Shown here: positions 11,260 to 22,756 of the stretch, one piece after another
Layout of the letters: each line of letters opens with the position of its first letter
How positions within the stretch are numbered: the stretch's first letter is position 1
NCBI GenBank assembly: GCA_015698045.1
Contig: BLAL01000047.1
Location: forward strand, 744,001 to 808,000
Source: Rhizophagus clarus
Lineage: Eukaryota; Glomeromycota; Glomeromycetes; Glomerales; Glomeraceae
Length of the DNA: 64,000 bases
Reading direction: 5' to 3'
Notes under the pieces: model-generated
The model's input: the letters and a program-made list of their open reading frames with translations, nothing else
What the model was told of the DNA's origin: nothing
Database searches by the model: none
Translations under genes and position numbers: made by a program

Positions 11260-13925
11260 TTTTTTCTTTTTTCTTTTTTTTTTTTTCTCATTATTTTTTC
11301 AATGTTGAAATTATTCTTTTATATTTGATAAACCGATCGACGAAATAATTCACTTTTTCTTTTTTAGAAAATTTATTTTCTATGATATTCATTAATAATC
11401 TACGAATTAATTAATCTACGAACCATTGAAAATTTTTATAAACATTATACGTGTGACAACTGTGAACATAAAAACAAAGGCATGGACGACAACCAAACAA
11501 AGATTAGGAAAAAATTTTTTCCGTAAAAAAATTACCAACCAGGTTTTTGGTATTCCTTCATCTCATAGTGATTATAAATCATTATTTCTTAAATCGGTTA
11601 TCCACAATTTATTAAAGTTACGTTATAATCGGTCCATCGTACACAATTTATGTAATTTTACAGCTGCATTGATCAATATAATATATAAACAATTTATTGT
11701 GCATGAATAAATCGAATGGGTGATGATAAAAAAAAAAAATATTTTTTTTTTTCAAAATATTTTAATACATTCTCGAAAAAAAAAGTGAAATTGTTGATCC
11801 AATAATAATAATTTTTATTTTTTGATAAAATGATCAGATATTTTATGCCAAGGGCTTGGCAATATTAGATCACACATGATTTTTTTTTATAATGTAACGT
11901 AAAATTTTTCGATAAACCCTACCCCTAAAAAAAAGGGACAGCTACGTATCAAAATAATTTATTAAGATTTGGTATAGTTTAAAAAAATATTCCTATATAA
12001 TTTATTAATTATGTCTATTAAATTATTGTTATTGATTATAAAATGATTACTCAATTTATCGTTCTCCCAAATTGATATAGGATGAAAGGAGAAGATTTTT
12101 GCCGATATTTACAACTAAATTTTCGTCTAAAATTATTTTTGAATGGCAAATATGCAAATATGACATTGAAATTTAGCTTTGCATTTTTTCGGAACGTGTT
12201 TTCGGAAGTTTTCGCATGTGCATTAATATTTTTGCATATATGTTTTGCATTAGTAATAATTACTGTATTCGAAACATGCAATATGCGAATTTAATATTCT
12301 ATGTTAATTATTTATTTATTTATTACAGGTTTATCTTATATTGTAATTAGCATAATTTTGGGTAATTAATTTAAAACATTGAAGGATAAGTTGACTTTCG
12401 TTAGAGTAGTACAACGAGTTAAAAAAGAAAAGGTCATTTTTAAGACAATGGAAAAAATGACATATACATATTTATAAGCATGACCAAATGGTGATCGGCA
12501 TCAAAAAAGGAAACTGGATGTGACCAAATTTTATTATTATCCGTGCCACCACATATCCTAGAAAAAAAATAAATAAATAAAATTCATATTGTAAAATACC
12601 TATCATTTCTACAGCACAAAATTTATAATCATAGAAATTAAACAACATAAAAATTAGACAATTTGTTAATTCAAAGATGGTATATGTGTATATTTTTGAA
12701 AATATGTAATGAATAAATAAAAAAATATATATATAAAATTATTCAACAATTCGTATTATTCAAATTTTGAACGCAATTTGACATTTTAATCACCTTTTTA
12801 TAAGCGTTTCACGTGATTCAGACATATTTTAAATTGTAAATGTAAATATAATTCTCTCAAAAAGTGTTATTTTAAAGGTATCTAGGATGGTAAGTAAAAT
12901 GAGTCAAATTTTAAATTGTTCGTTAAAATATGTTTAATATAAATTTTTATTTATTTAATAATATACTAGACAAAAAAAAAAAAAATGAAACACTGCAACA
13001 AGTAAAAGAACAAATCAGTAATAAATAAAATTTCTGTTATTTTAATTTTTATAATGAATATTTTTATTTTTTATTCAAACCTCCACCCAGACGATCAAAA
13101 TAAATTAGAAATTCCTCTGAAGGATAGTTTCTTAATTATTTAATTATTAGTTTCTATTATTTATATGTATTTTTTTAGATGGATTTAAAAATTATATTTA
13201 AAACAATTAAACAATTAATTAAATATTTTGTTTTGAATTGTTAAGCAATACGGTATTTTGCGAGTTTCTTAGTTTGCAATGTAAGTAATTTTTTTATATA
13301 TTATATCTTACCGATAAAATTAATATTCTTTAATCAAGAAAAATAAGAAATTGGCGCTTTTAATGATGTGAAACCACTGAAACCAATAGAAAATGGCTTG
13401 TTAATCTTTTTAATCTTTTTTAATACGTAAAAATCTTATGGACGTAATTGAATATTTTACTGTTTTTTTCGCCTCATCATCAATGGCTGCATAATACTTT
13501 TTCGACATTATTAATATTAAGCGAACCCATTTGTAATAGATTTCTAAGCGCTTTTTATATTTGATTACGTACAATATTGCGCCACATTTTTTTTTTTTAA
13601 AAAAAAAAAATTGAGTAATATAAACTATTAAATATATTGATTTCTGGGATCTCAAACTGTCACGACCATGTGCTTGTTAAGGGTACCGGCTAAGCCAAAA
13701 TTTGAACATATCCATTTTTTATTAAAGATAATTTTCTCTTTCCGGCTAGCGTATTAATATTTTACCGTTGACCGAGAAATAGAATTACTCATCAAATATC
13801 ATGATTACTATATTCGTATTTAAGCAAAAAAAAAAAAGGAAAGAAAAATTAATAATTTTTTTCTCAACATCATTTTTATTCAATAAAATAAAAAATATCT
13901 GTAAATTTAATTAATCATATTAATA
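11260..13925. other. Intergenic, no gene recognised
   Basis: Lies between two divergently transcribed genes and so should hold both promoters. T/C-rich runs just upstream of 11259 (11261–11290) are the only promoter-like feature on the left. Short ORFs at 11426–11710, 12051–12294 and 13410–13655 show no domain and no matching exon structure. I see no transposon ends. Confidence 0.4.
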
Positions 13926-16344
13926 ATGGAAAACGTTTATAATAAAATCATGGAACTTAATCTTACTAAACCAGAAATGAATCAATTATTTATTCATTTC
14001 ACTAAAAACCCTAATCAAAAACCTGAAGCGGATTTGGTTCTTAATAATTTTTGTAAAACGAACGATGATAAATATAAATATTTAAAATCTTTATTAGAAA
14101 GTTTATCATTACCTGATGGTATGTATGAACTTATTTATAGTTATTTTTATTTCTTATTTTTCTTAATTTGTATTATTTACATATGATAATTATTAATAAT
14201 TTATATCTTTTTTCCTTTAGTAACTGGAAAATTAAGAATAAAAAATGCTTTTTCTGAAGGTATGTATCGATTGATTCTGAAATTTAATACTATATATATT
14301 AAAATATTCTTTGCTAGGGTTACAATATGAAAAACCAAGACCTTTACTTTCTACTATTGGTTCTAATTGGAAATATCAACCAGATCCATCCTTAGATCAA
14401 ATATTACGAAAGGAATTTAAGGATCATTATAGTCATTTTAATCAAAAACGATTCGATAAAGCATATATGCCAATTTATTTCTTTCTTTCTGGTTCTGGTA
14501 CGGGAAAATCAAGAAATGCTACTGAATTTTATAATACAGTACTTAATTGTTTAAATAATGAAGATAATTCAGAATTAAAAAATATGATACAAAATGCTTT
14601 AGTATTTAATGTTAGTTTTGAAAATGGTACTAGCTTAAGACAAGCAGAATCTGATACTTATAAAGCCATTGGTACACGTATGTTATCACAACTCCTTCCT
14701 AATATGAGTTTTGATGAAATCATTTCAACTTATGAAGCACCTTATCCATGGGAAGTTTTACAATTAGTCGCTAAAAATAAGAATCAAGATTTAAAGAATA
14801 TTACAGTTTTCTTAATTATTGATGCATTACAACATATTATTTATGATTCAAAAATGGATTTGTTAGATCCTGAATATAAATTTTATCAAACTATATCAAA
14901 TATTGGGGATCTTGGATGTCAGGGTACTTTTTTGATTCCATGTTGTACTTCTACAATTATTAGTCCAATTAATCGTATTACAAAATTATTACATCATAAA
15001 TGTGTATACTTACCAGTTCCTACTTTACATTCTCCAAGAATTTATCAAGAAAATTCTAAGAAATCAATAGAAATTTTTCCAAAAAATCCTATAACAAAAA
15101 TTCTTGTAGAAGATTGTGGAGGACATGGAAAAGCTCTTGAAACTTTACAAGAGACCATAATGAATTATCATGATGTTAATGAAAGCAACATCAACTTGAT
15201 AATGAATGATTTGCGTAATGCACTTACCAATCGATATATTAACGCTTTTAGTCTTTCTACTTCTGAAATTCAGGCTATCGCAAAAGCAATATTAACTCGT
15301 CAAACTTTAGATCTTGATAAGAATCTTCCTGAAACAAATAAAACTCCTGGTCAAATTATTCAGCATGGACTTGTTCAATTTGAGCGAATAGGTACTTTTT
15401 GTAATTCTAAAACAGGATATCTTACTGCACCATATATCTGGATTTGGATATTAGCACAACAAATGGGTGTGGATGAGTTACTTCAAAAATGGCAATTTGG
15501 TGATTATAATGAACAAAAATCACAATTACCATCAGAATCTCAAGCCTGGCAAAATTTTGAACATTTTCTTGCAACCATTCGTTGTATAAAGTCACGGGTA
15601 ATAAAAGAAGGAGAGTTAACGAAAATTTCTGAAATTCATTCTGGAGCACGATTGAATGGAGATATAGAATTTGTAAATCACAATCTAGAATTGAAAATTC
15701 CTAGTTATCAAGAACCTACAGATTCTGAAAATTCTAATGTAAATATTTTATGTGGAAAAGAAATTATTAATTTCCGACAAGGCAGGCATTGTGTTCTTAA
15801 TTATAGATCTGCAAAATATGGTGACTATTTTATTGATTTGGATTTAGAGAAAATGAAAGAAAAAAATAATGGGTTGAAACGAATTTCTAATGAAGTTCAC
15901 CAATATAAATTCTGGAATGATAAAAAAGTTAATCAAGAAGTTTACCTAAATGAACGAAATAAAGTTGCATCAAACCGAGATTTTTTTATACTTTTCACAA
16001 CCAAGAATTGTAATGAGTTTGAACTCCCAAACAATTCTGGAATTGTTGATAAAGGAAATTGGAACAAATATTTTGGACCATTTGCTCATAGAGCATTTGT
16101 ATTTGCTACACCACTTGATATTAATACGACAGATCGTAGAAGTCTACAGAAAATAAGATCTATAAGTCTACAAAATTCTGAAAAAATCTTATCAAAAAGG
16201 CCATTTATAGACATCACAAATGCAATGGATAAAACAGGCTTATCAGAAAATGTTTTGGAAAAATTCAAATTTCCTTCTAGAAAGTATCATAGTTTTGCTC
16301 GTGCGGGTCATAAAATATGTCGAAATATATTACGTTTAATATAA
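13926..16344 (+). CDS. Crinkler-like P-loop NTPase protein
   Basis: Three exons, 13926–14118, 14221–14259 and about 14318–16344, join in frame to 752 residues. Both introns begin GTATGT. The N-terminal ~75 residues are a small helical header without the LFLAK motif of oomycete Crinklers. A P-loop ATPase follows: Walker A GSGTGKS at about 136–142 and Walker B VFLIIDA at about 241–247. The C-terminal third contains a region (YGDYFIDLDL … VHQYKFWND) that could be the restriction-endonuclease-like fold common in CRN proteins; I regard that as inference. The family is large in Rhizophagus, where members are annotated as crinkler proteins, possibly host-directed effectors or conflict-related proteins. 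No signal peptide is visible. The frame is intact throughout. Confidence 0.85.
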
Positions 16345-17870
16345 TCAATCATAAGCTGATTAGTTTATCAAGTTGGAAAAATCAAGAAGTAATATGAAAT
16401 AAAAATGAGAAGAATATAAGTTTGTGAGATATAATAAGTTAGTGAGATATCAATATACTAATGCAAATAAAAGTGTCATCTACCATAAATACTTATTAGT
16501 AACTAATCGATTATTTAGGTATCGGTTAAAATACTTTGTCTTTACTATCTTAATGCTTATCTAGTTTCGTATTGATATGAAATAAAACTAAATAGCAATT
16601 TTCAAGTTTATTTCGTATATACTATATAGTTTATATAAAATAATAATTTTATAAGCTAGGATTATTACAAATGACAAATAATCTTTATAGAGCTGGTCCG
16701 AATTTCAGTAAAATTTAGATATTCTGATTTCAAAATTGGACCATATTTATTTTTAATGCATATGTGCAATTTATATCTCAGCTCGATCACTTTTAGTTAC
16801 ATCAAATCCTGAATCCTATTTTTAAATAACTGTCATCTTTACGTTAAGTAATATTGACCTTAGAAACTATACATGAAATGTTTCAATTTAGTCGCCGTAC
16901 ACGTAATTTTGAGAATAAAATTGAATGTGGGTGTTTGAAAGAGAAAAACACAAAAAAAGAAATAAATTAATGTTAACGTGGAGAATGATGATTTATGGAA
17001 GAAGTCTTTCATTATGTGGTGATGTCTTTGTTTATGAAACTAAGTGCTGCAGGATTTTATCCCTTTTCCCAATTGAACAAAATATTGCAAAATAAAAAGT
17101 CTACTAACAATAGAATTTGTATTTATATTGCAATTACATTATTTCATCATAATAGAAACAATGGTTAGGAAAATGTAGTTCATAATAACGTATAGTTATT
17201 CTAATTAATATGATTAGTTCATATACTACTCATATCATTTTGATTATTCTTGGGTTGGTGAAATTTTGGACCTCCATCTAATTAAATTTGCATCATTCGA
17301 CCGATCAACAAAGTCCCTTCTAACCTTACATTGTGCCTAAGTTATACCCTTCATGGTCCGCCCATGATTTCATCACATGTCCGTGATATACCCTGCTGAC
17401 TCGCATGCTGTGCCCGTATGCTAGTCAATCATAAGGAATTCATTATTTTTTTTTTAGTTAGCATTTTAGCACTCCATTCTATGATAAGGATTATCATTTA
17501 CAAACTATAAGTTTAACGACGATCATTTAACCGACCAACGGACCAAGCAACATTTCAAGATCCCTTTACAAAAATATACTAATCCTCCTTTTTTACTTTT
17601 AAAGAAATAAGTTTCACATTATAACTTTGGAAAAAATACTAGAGTTATGTTGAATTTTTATAATTCGGACTGACTTACACGTGAAGATCTTCCCGCCAAT
17701 AAAAGATAGTGAAGTAAAGTGATACAAAGTCCAAAAATGTACTTCAAATCCGGAAAAACTCAAGTTCATGTAACTTCTATTGCGTAATCATTTTTTACAA
17801 AGAACAATTTTCGTTTTTATAAACTTTATAAACAAAGCAAAAACGGGCAACAAAAGAAAGTCAAACCATT
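16345..17870. other. Intergenic, no gene recognised
   Basis: 3' flank of the Crinkler-like gene followed by slightly less AT-rich DNA (17.2–17.6 kb) with no open frame. Two TATAAA-like words at about 17818–17832 sit ~45 bp before the small ORF at 17871. Confidence 0.4.
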
Positions 17871-18107
17871 ATGTATCACCTAAGGAATTACTCTAACGAC
17901 TCAGTAGCAACAATAGGAAGTGTTATAAGCAATGCAACGGAAGAATTCGACGAAGTATTAAAACAAATAGAAATTCAAGAAGACAAGAAACAGAAACTTT
18001 ATAACTTGAAGAAGTTTATTAGAACATTAAAACAGAAGATTAAACGAAAAGGAAATAAAAGGAAACTTTTAACCTTACTTCAAAGAGCAAAAGCCAGTAG
18101 GAAATGA
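17871..18107 (+). CDS. Small basic coiled-coil ORF, hypothetical
   Basis: A 78-residue unspliced ORF. Residues ~18–45 are acidic/helical and compatible with a short coiled coil. The C-terminal half is strongly basic (KQKIKRKGNKRK), suggesting nucleic-acid binding or a nuclear signal. TATA-like words lie ~45 bp upstream. I do not recognise the family. It could be a real small gene or a chance ORF; in favour are a balanced, non-repetitive composition and a clean ATG. It sits alone between the Crinkler-like gene and the Tc1 element, outside the element's TIR. Confidence 0.35.
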   Translation: MYHLRNYSNDSVATIGSVISNATEEFDEVLKQIEIQEDKKQKLYNLKKFIRTLKQKIKRKGNKRKLLTLLQRAKASRK

Positions 18108-19857
18108 AAAAAAAAAAATAAGTGCACGTTGATATAAACGAAACAGAGGAATAGAAAGAGACGTACCTCGCAAAGAAAATATACTACGGTTATGAAAAAC
18201 TAAAGAATAGATGGAGGATACTCAAAATAATCATATTTTCGCTTTATATTATTACTAAATTATATTGTCTGGAGTGTTATTATCAGTTGTTAATTTTCTT
18301 TTGAACTTTTAAAATCATTCTTTATTCTTAACTATGTTATTATTTTTCTTTTTATTTTGTTTATTTATTTATTATTTATTTTGGCAATAAATTTTATGCA
18401 TAATAAAATATTTATTTTTGTGTATGTAGTCGTAAGAATCTTGCAAAAATCACTTGCATGTGTTGTGCTGGTATGATTAAAACATTTTTTTATGTATATT
18501 TTACTGATATTTGTACTGATATTGTATGTACAGTGGGATATCAAAAATCACCGGACAGTTTTTTTTCAGAATTGCATAACTGCATTTTCTCAGCATCCAG
18601 TGATCATTAAACAATGAACCAAAGCTTGTTAGAATCACCATAACAAGATGCATTGAATGGTATTATCTGTGTATCTCTAGCATTAATAGGTAATTAGTTA
18701 TTGTCAAGTATTTATAAACAGTAAAATAGGAATAACTTTTCATCCTCTAATGCTAAAAACATAAAAATAATACCATTCGATTTGTCTTGTTATGGCGAAT
18801 CTAACAAGATATGCCTCATCATTCTATGATTAATGGGCAATGAAACGCCTTGATACTTTTATTTTTCATTATTAAAAAAATTTTCAAAAATCATGATTTT
18901 AAAATAAACTTTAAATGGAGTTTAAATGTCACCCGGTGATCATACAAAGATGATCAAAAGCTCATTAGATTCGTCTCATTGAGATGCATTGAATGGTGGT
19001 ATTTATATATTTCTAGCATTAATAGATAGTTAATTATGATCAATTCTCTCTAAATTAAAAAATGGTGATAACTTTTTATCTATTGATGCTAGAGATATAA
19101 AATACTGCCATTTAATGTGTCTCATTATGATAAATATAATGAGCTTTTTTTGTTTTTATATTACCACCAGACAAGTAAACGCCTTGATGTTTCTACATGT
19201 CAATATTAAAAAAATTGTTAAAAAAATACAATTTTAGAATAAACTTTAAATGGAGTTTAAATGTCACCCAGTGATCATACAAAGATGATCAAAGGCTCAT
19301 TAGATTCGTCTCATTGAGGTGCATTGAATGGTGGTATTTTTATATTTCTAGCATTAATAGATAGTTAATTATGATCAATAATCTCTAAATTAAAAAATGG
19401 TGATAACGTTTTATCTATTGATGCTAGAGATAAAAAATACTGCCATTTAATGTGTCTCATTATGATAAATATAATGAGCTTTTTTTGTTTTTATATTACC
19501 ACCAGACAAGTAAACGCCTTGATGTTTCTACATGTCAATATTAAAAAAATTGTTAAAAAAATATAATTTTAAAATAAACTTTAAATGGAGTTTAAATGTC
19601 ACCCAGTGATCATACAAAGATAATCAAAGGCTCATTAGATTCGTCTCATTGAGATGCATCGAATGGTAGTAATTATATATCTTTAACATATATAGGCAAT
19701 AAGTTATGACAAATATTCTCTAAATGATAAAGTGCAAATAACTTTTTACCTACTAATGTTAGTATTATAAAAAATACTGTCATTTAATGCATTTCATTTT
19801 GATAAATATAATGAGCTTTTTTTTATCTTTATTTAATATACTGTATTTTAAATATTC

Positions 19858-19992
19858 AAAGCCAAATGCATAAAGCCAAATATGCTAAGCAAATATACTA
19901 AGCCAAATAACTAAGCCTTATGTGTTGACCCAATATGCTAAGCCAAATACTAAGCAAATATGATGCAAAGCAAGTCAAGTATATTAAGCCAA
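19858..19992. repeat. Short tandem repeat with CTAAGCCAAATA core
   Basis: Irregular repetition of AAGCCAAATA/CTAAGCAAATA words between the left TIR arm and the transposase start. It has no counterpart next to the right arm, so it is asymmetric within the Tc1 element and lies in the transposase 5' leader. Confidence 0.7.
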
Positions 19993-20171
19993 AAATTAAA
20001 AAAATATATAAACATTAAAATTTTTACCAATTTGTATTTATGATAATATTTATTTTTTATAAATATTTTTTTTTAAAAAAATTTCTTTACTATTAAAAAA
20101 GTCTTTAAAATTATATAGTTTCTTCTTTTCCTTAATATTATAAATTATAAAAAAAATAATAAATTATTTAA

Positions 20172-21206
20172 ATGGCTGCTACCCAACGTAAAGAACTTAC
20201 AGAATTCCAGCGTGGTGAAATAATAGGTGCTTGGAAATGTGATTTTAGCATAAGAAAAATAAGTGAAATATTAAAACATTCAAAAAGTACAGTTCATGAA
20301 GTTATTGCTGCATATAAAGAAGGATTTGAAACACTACCTTCACGAAGTGGTAGACCACCTATTATAACAGAAAGAGATGGCCGCCATTTAATGCAAACTC
20401 TTAATAAAAACCGAAAAACTACTATTGATGAATTGTGTGAAAACTTTACTACTTCTACTTCAATAGAGGCAAGCCCAATTACTATCAAACGATATCTCCA
20501 TAAAAATAATATTTATGGACGAGTTGGAGCAAAAAAACCCTTTGTAAATGCAGCTAATAAAATGAAAAGATTAAAATGGGCTAAACAAAAAGTAAAGTGG
20601 ATAAATGAATGGGAAAACATTATTTGGAGTGATGAATCTAAATTTGAAGTATTTGGTGGTGATGGAAAAAGATATGTTTGGAGAACTCCTCAGGAAAAAT
20701 ATAATCCAAAATGTCTTATTCCTACATTTAAATCAGGTCAAGAAAGTGTAATGATTTGGGGTTGTTTTGTAAAAAATAAATTAGGTCCATTAGTTAAATT
20801 AGAAGGTAAAATAACAGCAAATGTCTATGTAAAAGAAATACTTGAAAAACATTTATTGCCCTTTATAAATAATTTAGAAGATAAAGAAAATTATATTTTT
20901 CAAGAAGATAATGCTCCTATTCATACAGCAAATATAGCAAAAAAGTGGAAAGAAGATAATAATATTGCAAGCTTACCATGGCCTGCACAAAGTCCAGATT
21001 TGAATCCTATAGAAAATCTATGGGATGAATTGGAAAGAAAAGTCAGAAATCATAGACCATTACCAAAAAATCAAGATGATTTATGGAAGATTTTACAAGA
21101 AGAATGGTTAAATCTTGATGAAAAAATATATAAAAATCTTGTAGATAGTATACCATGCCGTGTTGCTGCAGTTATTGAAAATAAAGGTGATCCTACAAAA
21201 TATTAA
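20172..21206 (+). CDS. Tc1/mariner transposase, DD34E, intact
   Basis: A 344-residue intronless cut-and-paste transposase. The N-terminal ~110 residues form paired helix-turn-helix DNA-binding modules (FSIRKISEILKHSKSTV), followed by a linker with SGRPP. The DDE catalytic core has Asp154 in WSDESKF, Asp246 in FQEDNAPIHT and Glu281 in PDLNPIENLW, giving 34 residues between the last two (DD34E, Tc1 subgroup). All three acidic residues are present and the length matches the family (~340). Start ATG follows an A/T-rich leader; stop at 21204–21206. It should bind the element's TIRs in the nucleus and insert at TA. With full-length TIRs and TA duplications this copy looks autonomous and recent. Confidence 0.96.
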   Translation: MAATQRKELTEFQRGEIIGAWKCDFSIRKISEILKHSKSTVHEVIAAYKEGFETLPSRSGRPPIITERDGRHLMQTLNKNRKTTIDELCENFTTSTSIEASPITIKRYLHKNNIYGRVGAKKPFVNAANKMKRLKWAKQKVKWINEWENIIWSDESKFEVFGGDGKRYVWRTPQEKYNPKCLIPTFKSGQESVMIWGCFVKNKLGPLVKLEGKITANVYVKEILEKHLLPFINNLEDKENYIFQEDNAPIHTANIAKKWKEDNNIASLPWPAQSPDLNPIENLWDELERKVRNHRPLPKNQDDLWKILQEEWLNLDEKIYKNLVDSIPCRVAAVIENKGDPTKY

Positions 21207-22756
21207 TAATAAAATAATAAATATTTTTTTTTTATAATTAAAATGTATTTTTTGTCAAAAACTTTAACTACACTTATTTTATTACTATTTAATTTTTTTC
21301 AATGAGATGAATCTAATGAGCTTTTAATCAACTTTGTATAATCACTGAGTAATATTTTAATCCTATTTAAATTAATTCTAAAATTACATTTTTTTAATAA
21401 ATTTTTTTAATATTAACATTTAGAAACATCAAGGCATTTTCTCATCTGGTGGTAATATTAAAACAAAAAAAGCTCATTATATTTATCATAATGAGACACA
21501 TTAAATGGTAGTATTTTACATCTCTAGTATCAATAGATAAAAAGTTATAACCACTTTTTAATTTAAAGAATATTGATCATAATTAACTATCTATTAATGC
21601 TAGAAATCTAAAAATACCACCATTCAATGCATCTCAATGAGACGAATCTAATGAGCTTTTGATTATCTTTGTATGATCACTGGGTGACATTTAAACTCCA
21701 TTTAAATTTATTTTAAAATTATATTTTTTTAACAATTTTTTTAATATTGACATGTAGAAACATCAAGGCGTTTTCTTGTCTGGCGGTAATATGAAAATAA
21801 AAAAAGCTCATTATATTTATCATAATGAGACACATTAAATAGTAGTATTTTATATCTCTAGCATCAATAGACAAAAAGTTATTACTACTTTTTAATTTAA
21901 AGAATATTGATCATAATTAACTATTTATTAATGCTAGAAATATAAAAATACCGTCATTCAATGCATCTCAATGAGACGAATCTAATGAGTTTTTGATCAT
22001 CTTTGTATGATCACTGCATGACATTTAAACTCCATTTAAAGTTTATTCTAAAATTATATTTTTTTAACAATTTTTTTAATATTGACATGTAGAAACATCA
22101 AGGCGTTTAATTATCTGGTGGTAATATAAAAACAAAAAAAGCTCATTATATTTATCATAATGAGACACATTAAATGGCAGTATTTTAAATCTCTAGCATT
22201 AATAGATAAAATGTTATCACCATTTTTTAATTTAGAGATTATTGATCATAATTAACTATCTATTAATGCTAGAAATATATAAATACCACCATTCAATGCA
22301 TCTCAATGAGACGAATCTAATGATCCTTTGATCATCTTTGTATGATCACTGGGTGACATTTAAACTCCATTTAAAGTTTATTTTAAAATCATGATTTTTG
22401 AAAATTTTTTTAATAATGAAAAATAAAAGTATCAAGGCGTTTCATTGCCCATTAATCATAGAATGATGAGGCATATCTTGTTAGATTCGCCATAACAAGA
22501 CAAATCGAATGGTATTATTTTTATGTTTTTAGCATTAGAGACTGAAAAGTTATTCCTATTTTACTGTTTATAAATACTTGACAATAACTAATTACCTATT
22601 AATGCTAGAGATACACAGATAACATCATTCAATGCGCCTTGTTATGGTGATTCTAACAAGCTTTGGTTCATTGCTTAATGATCACTGGATGCTGAGAAAA
22701 TGCGGTTAAGCAATTCTGAAAAAAAACTGTCCGGTGATTTTTGATATCCCACTGTA

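Larger units (their letters stand above)
18531..22754. mobile_element. Complete Tc1-type transposon, 4,224 bp, with long compound TIRs
   Basis: Ends are CAGTGGGATATCAAAAATC and its inverse, flanked by TA (18529–18530 and 22755–22756), as expected for Tc1/mariner. The inverted arms are very long: about 18531–19840 on the left and 21290–22754 on the right. Each arm is built from ~335-bp units repeated in tandem; the landmark TTTAAATGTCACCC occurs near 18921, 19255 and 19591 and inverted near 21685, 22020 and 22355. Each unit is itself an imperfect palindrome around CTCATTA…TAATGAG. The intact transposase (20172–21206) lies between the arms. Typical Tc1 elements are 1–2 kb with short TIRs, so the length comes from the arms. 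Confidence 0.93.

Noticed and set aside
12051-12294. Two overlapping opposing ORFs of ~70–76 codons
   Set aside because: No domain, no splice or promoter context; chance opening.
15422-16268. Small ORFs antisense to or overlapping the Crinkler-like gene
   Set aside because: Shadows of a long intact coding exon.
17260-17400. Similarity to 37.27–37.44 kb (words such as CCATCTAAT, ATCAACAAAG, CTAACCTTACA)
   Set aside because: Shared words are scattered and spacing differs; may be an old repeat but I could not align it convincingly.
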